This document shows positions 41,501 to 54,400 of a stretch of 64,000 bases of DNA, piece after piece. Both the position numbers and the translations under genes were made by a program. This stretch comes from Actinokineospora diospyrosa (GTDB lineage: Bacteria; Actinomycetota; Actinomycetes; Mycobacteriales; Pseudonocardiaceae). Below the pieces are notes generated by a model. The model ran no database searches. It was not told the origin of the DNA and saw nothing but the letters and a program-made list of their open reading frames with translations. The stretch is from the NCBI RefSeq assembly GCF_024171925.1, contig NZ_JAMTCO010000003.1, positions 372,001 through 436,000 on the forward strand, written 5' to 3'. The stretch's first letter is position 1, and every line of letters starts with the position of its first letter.

Positions 41501-44299
41501 GTTCTCCAGGAAGACCTCACCAGCCGCCAGGACGTCCACCGCGCTCGCCACCATCGCCAGGTGCGCCGCGGCGGGAGACACGACCCGGCCGCCCACCCGG
41601 TGTTCGGCGAAGAAGCCGGTCGCGTCCAGCTCGGTCTGGAAGACCGTCGACCGGTGCGTAGGCAACCGGAGTCGCACGTCCAGCAACGGCCGGACCCGAT
41701 CTTTGGTCGGTGCCACGTCGATCCAGTGCCGGTCCCGCTGGAACGGGTAGGCCGGGATGGCGACCTTCCGGCCACTATCCACAGCGGACCAGTCGATCGC
41801 GACGCCAAGCAGGTGCAGTGCTGCGGCGGTGGTCAACGGTTCCGCCCTGCCACGGCCGGGCCGCATGCTGGGCAGCGGCACCGCGTCCGGCACGGTGACC
41901 TGCGCAGACGCCAGCAGCACCGGCTTCGGACCGATCTCGACGAACACCTGCGCGCCCGCCGCGCGAACGGCGTCGGCGAACCGCACCGGCTCCAGTGCGT
42001 GCCGCACCCAGTAGTCGGGATCTGAGAGGTCCTCGACGACCGCGCCGGTCAGGTCCGAGACCACGGTGATCTTCGGGTCGGTGAAGGTGATGCGCCGCGC
42101 TGCCGCACGCAGGCCATCGGCGATCGGTGCCATCAGCGGCGAGTGGAAAGCGTGCGACACCGGAAGGTGCTTTCCCTCGACACCCAGATCGCTGAGCACG
42201 GCCGCGACTTGGCCCCGTTCTCCCGAAATCACGACCTCGCCCGGCGCGTTCACCGCAGCGACCGCTACCAGGTCGAACCGGGCCACCACCGCCGCGACCT
42301 CGTCCTCGGGCGCGCGAATCGCGACCATCACGCCACTCGGCTGGGCCTGCATCAGCCGCGCCCGCTCGGTGACGAACGCCATCCCGTCGGCCAGGCTGAA
42401 CACACCCGCTACACAAGCCGCGACGATCCCGCCGACACTGTGCCCGAGCACGACATCCGGTCGGACGCCCCACGACTGCCACATCCGGGCCAGGGCGTAC
42501 TCGACGACGAACAGCGCGGGCTGCGTGGTCGCGGTCTGGTCCAGGTCACGGCCCTCGAACAGCGGCGGCTCACCGAGAGCCTCCGCGCAGTCCAGGACCG
42601 CTTGGCGGAACGCGGGTTCGGTCTCGAACAGGTCCCGCCCCATGCCCGCGTACTGCGCCCCCTGGCCGGAGAACAGGAACGCGACCTTCGGCGGTGTCCG
42701 ATGGGTCGGCACGTGTCCGGTGGGCGCGCCCGCGCGCAGCCGTTCGGCCAACTCCGCGCTGGTGGCGCCGACGACGGCCAGTCGGTGCTCGTGGTGGTCG
42801 CGGCCGGTGTTGGCGGTGAAGCAGACATCCGCTGTCGAGTGGGCCGTGTCGAGGAAGGCCGCCATCTCGGCGATCGCGTCGGCGAGTGCCTGCCCGGTTC
42901 GACCGGACAAGGTCAGCACTCGTGGACGGTCTGGACTGTCCTCTGTGGTCTGCTCTGGAGCGGCTGCGAGGACGATGTGCGAGTTCGTGCCGCTCATGCC
43001 GAACGAGCTGACCCCGGCGACGTGGCGCGCGTCCCACGGTGTCGACTTGGTCGGTACCTCAAATGGCAGCCGTGCCCAGTCCACGTGCGGGGTCGGGGTG
43101 GTGAAGTGCAGGTTCGGCGGGATCGTGCCGTGCCGCAACGCCAACACGGTCTTGATCACGCCCGCGATGCCCGCCGCGCCCTCGGCGTGCCCGATGTTGC
43201 TCTTGACCGCGCCCAGCACCACCGGGTGCGCGTTCCCGCCGAACACCGTGCCCAGCGCGCTGATCTCGATCGGGTCACCCAGGGCGGTCCCGGTGCCGTG
43301 CGCCTCGACGTAGCCGACCGCGCTCGGCTCGACCTCGGCGTCGCGCAACGCGGCGCGGATCAGCGCCACCTGTGCGCTCTCGTTCGGCACGGTGAACCCG
43401 CTCGCCGGGCCGTCGTGGTTCACCGCAGACCCGCGGATCACCGCCAGCACGGTGTCGTTGTCGCGCTGGGCGTCGGAGAGTCGCTTGAGGACGATCATCC
43501 CGCAGCCCTCGCTCCGGCCGAACCCGTCGGCGGACGCGTCGAACGCCTTGCAGCGGCCGTCCGGTGACAACGCACGGGTTCTGGCCAGCGACAACGACGT
43601 CGTCGGTGCCAACCGCAGGTGCACGCCGCCCGCCAACGCGTGGTCGCACTCGCCCAGCCGCAAGGCACTCACCGCTTGGTGGATCGCGACCAGCGAACTC
43701 GAACACCCGGTGTCGACGGCGATGTTCGGGCCCTGGAAGCCGAACACGTGCGAGATCCGACCGGACGCGAAGCAGAACCCGGTGCCGGTCGCGTCGTAGT
43801 GCTCCAACTCGCCCGCGCTCTCGACCAACCGCGCGTAGTCGTTCTCCGCGATGCCCACGAACACGCCGGTTCGGGTGCGCCGCAGGGACCTCGGTGGGAT
43901 CGCGGCGTCTTCCAGCGCGTGCTGGCTCACCTCCAGCAGCAGGCGGTGCTGCGGGTCCAGCCGCGCGGCCTCCTTGGGGGAGATGCCGAAGAACAGCGGG
44001 TCGAAGCGGTCGACGCCGCGGATGAACCCGCCGTGGCGGGCGTAGATCGAGCCGGGGGTGTCCGGATCCGGGTCGTAGTAGGCGTCGGCGTCCCAGCGGT
44101 CCGGCGGGACCTCGGTGATCGCGTCGACCCCGTCGCGCAGCAGGTCCCAGAAGGCCGCTACCGAGTCCGCGCCGGGGAACCGGCACGCCATGCCGATCAC
44201 CGCGATCGGCTCGCGCGCGCGGGCCAGCCTGCCCTCGAGCTGGTCGATCACCCGCACCGACCGGCGCAGTGCGGTGACCAACTCGTCGGTTCCGGACAC
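38522..44299 (-). CDS. PKS module 3: KS-AT-DH-ER-KR-ACP (fully reducing)
   Basis: A 1925-residue modular PKS. KS about 30-445 with Cys199 in DTGCSSS and His334. AT about 538-830: Ser621 in GHSVGG, HAFHSP at 716-721, predicted malonyl-specific. DH about 868-1140 with an intact HxxxGxxxxP (His900, EHRVGGRVVSP) and Asp1052 in LLDALFQ. ER in the region about 1290-1590 with LIHAAAGGVGQAA for NADPH. KR thereafter with [16 protein letters not shown] (B-type) and YAAAN. ACP Ser1860 in GMDSLM. It should add a malonyl unit and reduce the keto group to a methylene. Its stop overlaps the next gene (ATGA); an N-terminal helix (LVTALRRSVRVIDQLEG) is a docking element. Confidence 0.92.
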
Positions 44300-44312
44300 G
44301 TCTGGATTCCTC

Positions 44313-47300
44313 CTAGTCCTCGTCCACGTGCGTGCTGAAGCTCCGGCTGATCCGCGCGACCAGATCGGCCGCCGCGATGTCCTCCTCGTCGTCGGTCTCT
44401 TGTGGACCTATGTCGAGTTCTTCGGCGAGGTAGGGGATGAGGTCGTCGAGGTTCGAGTGCTTGAAGACGACAGTGGGTGGGATGGGCAGCTCGAGAGCAC
44501 TCGCCAGGCGGGAGTGGAACTCCACAGCCATCAGCGAATCCATGCCCATGCTGAAGAAACCCCGTTGCCTGCTCAGCTCCGAACGCTCGCCCAAGACATC
44601 ACGGAGGATTAGCTCAACCTGTTCACCCAAGAAGGCCATCTCGTCCTTGGCCGCGGCGATCTCCGCGCGCAAAGATGAGGCTGCCTGCCGCTGTTCTGGT
44701 TCGAACCCGAGTTCTGTTTCGACACCGAGTTCTGGTTCGACACCGAAGAAGCCGGGTACGGTGCCGGTCGTCGCGCTGAGAGCGGTCCAGTCGCCGTTGA
44801 TCACTGCGACCGAGTCGCGGCTCAGCACCAGCCGGGCACCCCGGTCTGGTTCGATCATCCGCAGTCCGGACCGCTCGTGCGCTTCATCGGCCGCCATGCC
44901 GATGCCAGACCATGGGCCCCATTGGATGGCGGCACCCGGTAGCCCGGCTGCCCTGCGCTGTGCCATGAGCCCGTCGAGGAAGGCGTTCGCTGCAGCGTAG
45001 GCGCCGGAGGCGAAGGTTGGGAGGAACGTTGAGATGGACGAGAAGGCGATGAAGAAGTCCAGCCCGGTGGCCTTCTGATGCAGGTGCCACGCGCCATCGA
45101 CCTTGGGGGCGAGCACGGCGTGGAACCGTTCAGCGCTCTGCCGCAGCAGGATCGCGTCGTCGAGAACCCCAGCCGCGTGCACGATCCCGTTGAACGGCCC
45201 GTGCGCGTCGATCAGGGCGTCCACCGCGGTCGGATCGCTGATGTCGGCGGGGTGCACCCGCACGGTCGCTCGGATCTCCGCGATCTTGGCTCGCTGGTCG
45301 GCCGCCGGCTCGCGACGGCTCGTGAGCACGATCGTGCCCGCGCCACCCTTGGCCAGTTCTTCGGCCGTGCGCAGGCCCAGCGCCCCGAGACCGCCGGTGA
45401 TCAGGTAGGTGCCGTCCCGCTTGAGGTCGACGGTGTCGGCAGAGGTTGCCGGAATGAGCCTGGGCCGGTGGTGGATCCCGTTGCGGATGACGGTGTAGGG
45501 CGCACTGGTGGGGGCGTCGGCATCGTCGGTGTCGACGGCGGTGAGCTGCAGCTCGGGGTGTTCCGCTGCGATGGTGTGGAGCAGGCCCCAGACGGCGGTG
45601 TGCGATGGGTCGGTGTTCTCTTGTGGACTCAGCGCGTGGGCGTGTCGGGTGACGACGTGCAGCCGGGGCGGTTTGGGGCGCGAGGTGATGTCCTGGACCA
45701 GCGTCAAGAGGTCGGTCACCAAGCGGTGGGTGTGCGCGGCCGGATCGCCGGTGGCGGGTTCCGGCTCGAAGCGGACACTATCCACAGTATCCACAGAGGG
45801 CTGTGGATCAGTTGGTTCCCAGCCGACGCGGTGCAGCCACTGTTCGTCTGAAGTGGACTCTGGGGCGAACCAGTGCCGCTCGCGCTGGAACGGGTAGCCG
45901 GGTAGGTCGACTCGACGCTGTGGGGTCTCGTGGTACGCGGCCCAGTCGATGGGGTAACCGCGGACGTACAGTTCGGCCAGGCTTGTGGCCAGCTCCTCCC
46001 ACTCGCGGGATCGACGGGCGCTCGGCAGCCACGTGTGGTCGGGGAGGAGACCGCGGCCGAGGCCGGACAGCACCGGCTGTGGGCCGATCTCGATGAACAC
46101 GTGGTTCTCGGCCAGCTCGCGCACACCGTCGGCGAACAGCACGGGGTTCAGGGCGTGCCGCACCCAGTACGCCGGGTCGGTCGCCGTGATCGGCCGACCG
46201 GTCACATTGGACACAACCGGGATCGACGGCGGCGAGAAGGTGGTGTCGCGCAACACCTCGGTGAACTCCCCGGTGATCGGCTGCATCAGCGGAGAGTGGA
46301 ACGCGTGGGAGACGCGCAGGTCACGGTTGGTCACTCCGAATGCGGCCAACTCCTCGACCGCGGCCGCCACCTGCGTCCCGTCCCCGGAGATGACGATCTC
46401 CTCCGGCCCGTTCACCGCCGCCACGCTCACCAGCGGGTATCCGGAGATGGCCGCCTCGATCGCCTTCTGGTCGCCGCGCAGCGAGACCATCCGGCCGCCC
46501 TCGGGCAATGCCTGCATCAACCTCCCCCGCGCCACGACCAACCGCAGCGCGTCTTCGAGCGACAACATCCCGGCCACGCACGCGGCGACCAGTTCGCCTA
46601 CGCTGTGCCCGAGCACCGCGGCCGGGCGCACGCCCCACGAGATCCACAGCCGTGCCAGGGCGAACTCGTAGGCGAACAGCGCGGGCTGGGCGTACTCGGT
46701 GCGGGCGAGTTCCGCTTCGCTGACCTCGCCGTCGAGCAGGTCACGAAGACTGCGGCCCAGCAGCGGCTGGACGACCTCGTCGCACTCGCGGATGGTCTCG
46801 TCGAAGACCTTGCTCCCGCGCATCAGCCAGCCGCCCATCCGCGGGTGCTGCGCGCCTTGGCCGGTGAACAGGAACGCGACCCTGGGCGGGGTTTGGCTCG
46901 CGTGGCCAGTCCTGGTCGTCAGCTCGCCCTCCGACGACACGACCACGGCCGCCCGGTGCTCGAAGTGGCTGCGAGCGGTGTTCGCGGTGTAGGCAGCCTC
47001 GCTTGTGGCTATCTCCGCCAGTTGGCGCTGTGCGGCTCGCAACGCGGGCGCCGAGGCAGCGGACACGGTCACGACGGTGGCCGACCGGTGACGGGCTGTG
47101 GCCTTCGCTAGAGGCGCCTCTGGGCCTGCCAGCACGATGTGGCAGTTGGAGCCGCTGAACCCGAACGAGCTGATCCCCGCGACCCGGCGGCCTCGCTGCC
47201 ACGCTTCCGCCGCTGTTGGTACTCGGAGCGGTAGCGACCAGTCCACGAACTGGCTGGGCTTTTCGAAGTGCAGGTTCGGCGGGATAGTGCCGTGCTGAAC

Positions 47301-48473
47301 AGACAGCACTGCCTTGATGACCCCCGCGATACCGGCTGCGGACTCGAGGTGGCCGAAGTTGGACTTGACCGCGCCCAACACGAGCGGCTGCTCCCGCTCA
47401 CCGAAGACAGCGCCCAAAGCAGCTGCCTCGATCGGGTCGCCCAGGGCGGTACCGGTGCCGTGGGTCTCTATGAAGCCAACCTCGGCAGGGGAGACGCCCG
47501 CATCGCGTAGAGCATCTCGGATGACGGCCTGCTGAGACGGGCCGTGCGGCACGGTAAGACCGCTTCGCCTGCCGTCCTGGTTGGTCGCGCTGCCTAGCAC
47601 TACCGCGAGGATGTTGTCCCCGTCGCGTTCGGCATCCGACAAGCGCTTAAGCACGACTATGCCGCAGCCCTCGGCCCGGACATACCCGTTCGCTGCGGCT
47701 GAGAACGGCTTGCAGCGACCATCAGGGGCCATCATCCGGGCCTTGGAGAGGCTGATGGTCTCGTGCGGGGTGAGGATCTGGTTGACCCCACCCGCCACAG
47801 CGACGTCACATGTGCCGGTCCGCAGGTCGCGAACCGCGAGGTGAAGCGCGACCGCCGATGACGAGCACGCTGTGTCTACGGACAGCGACGGGCCCGTTAG
47901 GCCGAGGAAGTACGAGAGGCGACCGCTCGCGGTGCTGGTAGTGCTACCGGAGCTGAAGTAGCCGTCGATCCTGTCGTCGCCGTGAAGGACCATCGCCTCG
48001 CGGTAGTCGACATTGCTGATACCGACATAGACGCCGGTGCGCTCCGGTAGGTCCTTCACCGGCATCCCGGCGTGCTCGAACGCGCGCCAGGTGACCTCTA
48101 GCAGCATCCGTTGCTGCGGGTCGATGCTGGCCGCCTCACGCGCGGAGACCCCGAAGGCGGCGGTGTCGAACCCGGCCGGGTTGGGTACGAATCCGCCATA
48201 CCGGGTGTTCATCCGGCCGGGCTTGTCCGGATCCGGGTCGTAGTAGGCGTCGATTTCCCAGCGGTCCGACGGCACCTCGGTGATCGCGTCACGGCCCTCG
48301 AACAGCAGCCGCCAGAACTCCGCAGGACCCTCCGCACCGGGAAAGCGGCAGCCGATCCCGACCACCGCGACCGGCTCCGGGGCAACCACCTTCGCCGCTT
48401 GGAGTTCAGACTCCAAGTGCTCGATCCGCGCCAAGGCCTTGCGCAGCAGTACGTCGTAGTTGGGGCTGCTCAT
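44313..48473 (-). CDS. PKS module 2: KS-AT-KR-ACP
   Basis: A 1386-residue modular PKS. N-terminal docking helix to about residue 30; KS about 33-450 with Cys203 (DTACSSS), His338 and His375; AT about 530-830 with Ser624 (GHSVGE) and HAFHSP, predicted malonyl. After a short degenerate spacer, KR about 1020-1195 with [14 protein letters not shown] (B-type) and catalytic YAAAN. A linker with repeated [21 protein letters not shown] acid stretches precedes the ACP (Ser1313 in GMDSLM). No DH, so it should leave a beta-hydroxyl, the most natural site for the carbamoyl group. A 13-base gap separates it from module 3. Confidence 0.92.
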   Translation of the reverse strand: MSSPNYDVLLRKALARIEHLESELQAAKVVAPEPVAVVGIGCRFPGAEGPAEFWRLLFEGRDAITEVPSDRWEIDAYYDPDPDKPGRMNTRYGGFVPNPAGFDTAAFGVSAREAASIDPQQRMLLEVTWRAFEHAGMPVKDLPERTGVYVGISNVDYREAMVLHGDDRIDGYFSSGSTTSTASGRLSYFLGLTGPSLSVDTACSSSAVALHLAVRDLRTGTCDVAVAGGVNQILTPHETISLSKARMMAPDGRCKPFSAAANGYVRAEGCGIVVLKRLSDAERDGDNILAVVLGSATNQDGRRSGLTVPHGPSQQAVIRDALRDAGVSPAEVGFIETHGTGTALGDPIEAAALGAVFGEREQPLVLGAVKSNFGHLESAAGIAGVIKAVLSVQHGTIPPNLHFEKPSQFVDWSLPLRVPTAAEAWQRGRRVAGISSFGFSGSNCHIVLAGPEAPLAKATARHRSATVVTVSAASAPALRAAQRQLAEIATSEAAYTANTARSHFEHRAAVVVSSEGELTTRTGHASQTPPRVAFLFTGQGAQHPRMGGWLMRGSKVFDETIRECDEVVQPLLGRSLRDLLDGEVSEAELARTEYAQPALFAYEFALARLWISWGVRPAAVLGHSVGELVAACVAGMLSLEDALRLVVARGRLMQALPEGGRMVSLRGDQKAIEAAISGYPLVSVAAVNGPEEIVISGDGTQVAAAVEELAAFGVTNRDLRVSHAFHSPLMQPITGEFTEVLRDTTFSPPSIPVVSNVTGRPITATDPAYWVRHALNPVLFADGVRELAENHVFIEIGPQPVLSGLGRGLLPDHTWLPSARRSREWEELATSLAELYVRGYPIDWAAYHETPQRRVDLPGYPFQRERHWFAPESTSDEQWLHRVGWEPTDPQPSVDTVDSVRFEPEPATGDPAAHTHRLVTDLLTLVQDITSRPKPPRLHVVTRHAHALSPQENTDPSHTAVWGLLHTIAAEHPELQLTAVDTDDADAPTSAPYTVIRNGIHHRPRLIPATSADTVDLKRDGTYLITGGLGALGLRTAEELAKGGAGTIVLTSRREPAADQRAKIAEIRATVRVHPADISDPTAVDALIDAHGPFNGIVHAAGVLDDAILLRQSAERFHAVLAPKVDGAWHLHQKATGLDFFIAFSSISTFLPTFASGAYAAANAFLDGLMAQRRAAGLPGAAIQWGPWSGIGMAADEAHERSGLRMIEPDRGARLVLSRDSVAVINGDWTALSATTGTVPGFFGVEPELGVETELGFEPEQRQAASSLRAEIAAAKDEMAFLGEQVELILRDVLGERSELSRQRGFFSMGMDSLMAVEFHSRLASALELPIPPTVVFKHSNLDDLIPYLAEELDIGPQETDDEEDIAAADLVARISRSFSTHVDED

Positions 48474-51400
48474 AAGTCTCCCAGCCCGAGCTTGGCCGCC
48501 AAGAGCCGAGCCACGTCGTCGGTGTCGGTCAGCCCCAACTCAGCGACAAGGTGGTCGGTCAGGCTCGACAGGGTCGGGTAGTCGAAGACGACCGTCTGCC
48601 CCAGCGGCTGACCTAGCACCGTCTGGAGGCGGTTGCGCAGTTCGATCGAACTAAGCGAGTCCAGCCCTAGCGAGAAGAACCCCACGTCCGGGCCTAGACC
48701 ACGGTCGGTGCCGATGCTGTGCACGACCTGGTCGCGAACCTCGGCCGCAAGCAAGTCTCGACGCTGCTCAGGTGGGGTCACCTCAAGCCGGTCGCGGAAC
48801 GAGTCGTCGTCCCGTTTGGTCTCGAATCGGGCCAGTACCGGAGAGGCGTTGAGTTGGTGCTTGAGGAACCTCGGCCATTCGATTGGTAGGACTGCCCGCA
48901 CGCCGTTAGTGCCGAGCAACGCCGCCAGTGCTGCCAGGCCATCTTCGGTGGGGATGACGCCTTCGCCTAGTGAGGTCAGCTTGTCGTTCAGGCCCGCCCG
49001 TGCACTCATGCCGGTCTCTGCCCACGAGCCCCACTGCACGGCCAAGGCAGGTAGCCCTAGACCCCGTCGGTACTCGGCGAGACCGTCGAGGAAAGCGTTT
49101 GCGGTGGCGTAGTTGCCCTGGCCGGGGGATCCCAGTGCCGAGCTGATCGAGGAGAACAGCACGAAGAAGTCCAGGTCCCCGGTCAGTCGGTGCAGGTGCC
49201 AGGCCGCGTCCGCCTTGGGGCCGAGAACGGTCCGGAACCGCTCGGGGGTCTGCTGGGCGAGCACGCCGTCGTCGAGGACCCCGGCCAGGTGGAACACGCC
49301 CTTGAGGTCGATGATCCCGTCGAGGAACGCCCTGAGCGCCGCCTCGTCGGACACGTCGACGACCGCGGTGCTGACCTCGGCCCCCGCGCCCCGCAGCTCG
49401 GCGATGACCTTCTCGGCCTCGGGGCCGGGCGCTGAGCGGCCGATCAGCGCGAGACGGCGGGCGCCTTGGCGGCGCAGCAGCCGGGCGGTCTCCAGGCCGA
49501 GGCCACCGAGGCCGCCGGTGATGAGGTAGGTCCCGTCCGCACCGAGGGTGGGGCCCGCGTCAGGCGCGGTTTCACGGGTCAGGCGCGCGACGTAGCGGGT
49601 GCCGTCTTGGTAGGCGACCTGGGTCTCCGGCCCGGACAGGTCGTTGAGCAAGGCTGTTGCCGGAGTGGACTCGTCCAGATCGATGAGCGTGAGGTGGAGG
49701 TCGGGGTGCTCCAAGGCGATAACCCTGCCCAGACCCCATAGTGCTGCCTGGGCCGGGTTGGTCACCACCCGGGTTCCGGCGGCTTGAGCGCCTCGGGTGA
49801 CTATGACGAGCTTCGAGCCACTGTCTGCCAGATCGCGGACAACGCTAAGTAGGGGAGTGGCGAGCTCGGCTGGATCGGTGCTGGAAGACTCGGCAGGCAG
49901 GCAGTAGAGGACGGTCCGACCCTCGATAGCGCTGCCTGCGGAGTCACCGAGGTGGGCGAACGCGCCTTCTGTGACTACCACCGGGCGTTCGGTAGATGCG
50001 GCCGCTGCAGGGGCTTCCGTCCACTGGATTGCGTAGAGCCACTCGCGCCACGTCTCGGTCCCTAGCATTGCGCGTCGACTGGCGAGCTTGAGGAGAATGC
50101 CTTCCATGGTAAGCACTAGGTTCCCGTCCGCGTCGAACAGGTCCACATCGCCGTGCAAGGTCTCTGGGGCCTCGCAGTCGTTAGGCCGCAGCCGGGCGTG
50201 ACACCAGGCCCGAGTGCCGACCTTCGCGTGGAGTGTCAGCTTCTCCACACCCACCGGCACGTAGGTGCGCCTGCCGTACTTCTCCGGGTAGGTGACCGTA
50301 AGCGCGAGGAAGCATGCCTCTAGCAGCACCGGATGGATTCGATGCTCGGTCTCGCCGTGCAGAGCCCGCGGTAGCGCTATCTCGGACAGGCAGGTGATGC
50401 CATCCCGCCACAGCCGCTCGGTTGCCCAGAACAGCTCACCGAGGTCGATCTCCCGTTCTCGTTCGCCTTGGTAGATCTCCTCGACCGGTACCTCGCTGGT
50501 GAACCGCTCCTGCAGCCCGGCCAGCGGCTCCACCTCCAGCGGCGACCCTGCCGGGCCTGTGGCCCCGGAGGCGTGCAACGTCCACTGGCGATCACCAGGG
50601 ACTCGGGAGTGGATCCTTAAGCCCTCGGGCAACAACGCGATCTGCACCTCGCGAAGAGCACCTGCGTCCGCGAAGCTCATGGCCCGGTGGACGAAGAAGT
50701 CGCGCACCACAGCACCAGGACCGCCGAACACCTCGTGATGGGCGGCCAGGGCGGTCTCCAGGAACGCCACACCAGGCATGACGATCGACTGGAACACCCG
50801 GTGGTCACCCAGCCAGGACAGCGTTTGAGGGCCCAGCGTGGCCTGGAAGCGGACACCATCGCTATCGGCGATGTCCAGTCGCTGCCCGATGAGCGGGCCG
50901 CCTGCCTTCGGTGTCCGGGTCTTAGCTGTCTGGGCGGTAGGTGCTTGGGTGCTCGGTGCGTCGACCCAATGCCGTTCCCGCTGCCACGGGTAGGTAGGCA
51001 AGGCGACCTTGAGATAACCCTCTTGCGAGTAGAGCTCGGCCAAGTCGATGTCCACGCCTGCGGCGAAGAGATCCCTTGCGCCACGCAGCAACTGCTCCGA
51101 CTCGTGTCCTGGCCGCAATGACGGCACCAACAAGGCATCAGCATCTACGTGGGACAGCAGCGTCGGCTTAGGCGACACCTCGACGAACACATCCACACCG
51201 GACTCGACAAGGGTGTGGACGCCATCGCCGAACCGGACCGTGTTGAGCACATGGTCGACCCAGTACTGAGCCGTCGCGATCTCTGGTCCCGCGACAGCGC
51301 CGGTAGCGTTAGAGACGACTGGGATGGTCGGCTCGTGGTAGGTGATTCCACCGGCGATCCTGGTGAAGTCGTCGAGCATCGGCCGCATAAGAGGCGAGTG

Positions 51401-54400
51401 GAACGCGTGCGAGACAACGAGCTCCTTGCACCGCACGCCCCTGCGCTCAAGCTCTGCTTGGACTTGCCTGACCTGCTCAGCGCGACCCGAGATCACGGTC
51501 GACCCTGGAGAGTTCACCGCAGCGATCGACACCTCGGTGTACTGGTCGACCAACTCGGCCACAGCCGCCTCGGCAGCGGCTACCGACACCATCCGGCCCG
51601 GCTCGTCGAGCCTCTGCATGAGCCGACCCCGGTGCGCCACCAGCGTGATCGCGCCGGTCAACGAGAACACCCCGGCCAGGTGCGCGGCGACGAACTCACC
51701 CACGCTGTGCCCGAGCAACGCCTCAGGCCGCACACCCCACGACAGCCACAGCTTCGCCAAGGCATATTCGACCGCGAACAGCGCAGGCTGCGCATGCGCC
51801 GTGTCGTTGATCGCCTTCTCGTCAGCCAGCACCGCGTGTAGGTCGAACAACCCCGAGAGCAACACGGCGCACTCATCGACGGCATCCCGGAACACCGCGT
51901 GCTCGTCGTAGAGCGCTCGCCCCATCCCCGCGTACTGCGAACCCTGGCCGCTGAACAGGAACGCGACCTTCGACCGCCGTGTGTCCTCCCTATAGGACTC
52001 CAACGCGTCCCGAGCATCCGCAGTCGTCGACACCACGGCCGCGAAGCGATGGCCAAACACCTGTCGCCCGGTCGCAGCGGTCGCGCACATGTCGGACACC
52101 GGGAGGTCGGGGTGCGCGGTGAGGTGCTCGGCGTACCGGGCAACGAGCTCTCGTAGTGCTTGCGCCGTCTTGGCGCTCACAGTCAGCACGTGCGGCCCCG
52201 GTTTCGCGGGCACCTCCGGCTGCGGGGGAGCCTGCTCCAACACGACGTGGCAGTTCGTGCCGCCCATGCCGAACGAACTCACCCCGGCACGGCGCTTCGT
52301 CGCCCACTCCGGCCACGGCGTCGGCTCGGCGGAGACGAAGAACGGGCCCGCGCCGAAGTCGATCTCGGGGTTGGGCTTGCTGAAGTGCACCGTCGGCGGG
52401 ACCGTGCCGCGCTCGACCGCCAGCGCCGCCTTGACCAACCCGGCGATGCCCGCGGCCTCGTCCAGGTGCCCGATGTTGGTCTTGACCGACCCCAGGACAC
52501 AACTGCTCTCGGGCAGTGGGCCATCGAGTTGGAACGCCGAGTTCAGCGCGGCCACCTCGATGGGATCCCCGATCGCGGTCCCGGTGCCGTGCGCCTCCAC
52601 ATACCCGACCGACCCCGCGGACACCCCAGCGTCGGCCAAAGCGTCAGCCACAACCTCGGCTTGCCGCTGCACGCTCGGCGCGGTGAATCCCACCTTCACC
52701 GACCCGTCGTTGTTGACCGCGGACCCCTTGACCACCGCGATCACCCGGTCGCCATCGGCTAGAGCTTTCGCCAGCGGCTTAAGCAGCACGACGCCACCGC
52801 CGTTGCCGAACAGCGTCCCGTCTGCCTCAGCATCGAAGGCACGGCAGTGCCCGTCGCGAGAACGGACCATGCCCTCTTCATAGAGGTACCCGCCTCGCTG
52901 CGGCACGATCACGGACACTCCACCTGCCAATGCCATGTCGCTCTCGCCTGAGCGCAAGCTCTGGCACGCCAGGTGCACCGCCACCAGCGAGGTCGAGCAC
53001 GCGGTCTGTACCGCCACACTCGGCCCGCGCAGGTCGAGTTTATAAGAGACTCGAGTGGGTAGGTAGTTGCGGTCGTTGCCCAGCTTCGCTTGGAACTGGG
53101 CCATGTCCGCCTCTATGAACGGACCGCTCGCACCTCGGGTGAGGTTGTTCACCAGGTACGTGCTCACGCTGGAACCGGCGAACACCCCTATCGCGCCGTG
53201 TTCCGACCCCGGCCGGTACCCGGCGTCCTCGAAGGCCTCCCACGCGCACTCCAAGAAGAGTCGGTGCTGTGGGTCGGTCACGGCGGCCTCTTTGGCGTTC
53301 ATGTCGAAGAACGCCGCGTCGAACCGGTCGATATCTGGCAGCACAGCCGCTGCCCGTACATAGTTGGGGTTGCCGAGCAGAGCTGGGTCTGCCTGGTCGA
53401 GTTCGTCCAGGGTGGTTACCGACTCCACTCCTGCGACTAGATCCCTCCAGAACGCCTCTATGTCGTCCGCGCCGGGGAACCTGCCCGCCATACCGATGAT
53501 CGCGATGTCCCCTTGCGCCGCTGCCCGGCGGCGTGGCGTGAGCACTGGGGCCTCTTGGTCCAAGTGGGCCGCCAACGTCCGGATCGTGGGATGGCTGAAC
53601 AGGTCGACCAAGGCGAACGCGCCGCCGGTCCGTTCGGCCAGCGCCTCCCTCAGCGCGACCAGGTGCAAAGACGTGCCGCCGATGTCGAAGAAGTTGTCCG
53701 TGGTGCCGACCTCGTCGAGCCCCAGCACATCCCGCCACACCCCGCTGAGCAGGCGCTCGGTGGCGGTACGCGGCGCGGCAGCGGGCTCGTCGGACAACCG
53801 CTCCACCACGTCCGGCGGCAGCAGCGCCCGGCGGTCGGTCTTGCCGCTCGCGGTGCGCGGCATCGCCTCCAGCAGCTCGTACACCTCCGGCACCAGGTAC
53901 CGGGGGAGCTGGGCCGACAGGTACCGGTGCAGGCGGCGCGGCAGGGTCCAGAGATCCTCCGACGTGGTCGCCGTGCTCTCTGCGGTCATCGTGCTCTCTG
54001 TGGTCACCGTGATCACCACGTGTGCGACCAGCCGTTCCTGCCCGGCCACCTCTTGGGCCAGCACCACGGCTTCCCGGACCTCCGGGTGCGACTCGAGGAC
54101 GGCCTCCACCTCGCCCGGCTCGACCCGCACGCCGTTGACCTTGACCTGGTCGTCCGCGCGACCCAGGTGCTCCACCGTTCCGTCCGGGGCTATTCGGCCC
54201 AGGTCACCCGTGCGGTAGATACGCCCTGGCCCGAAAGGGTTGTCCAGGAAACGCTGTGTGGTCAGGTCTGGGCGGTTGAGGTACCCGTGGGCGACACCGA
54301 TCCCGCCGATGTACAGCTCTCCCTCGGCAACCGCGTGGTGGTCCTCGTCCAGGACGTGCACCTCGACCCCGGAGATCGGCTTGCCGATCGGTACCGCCGT

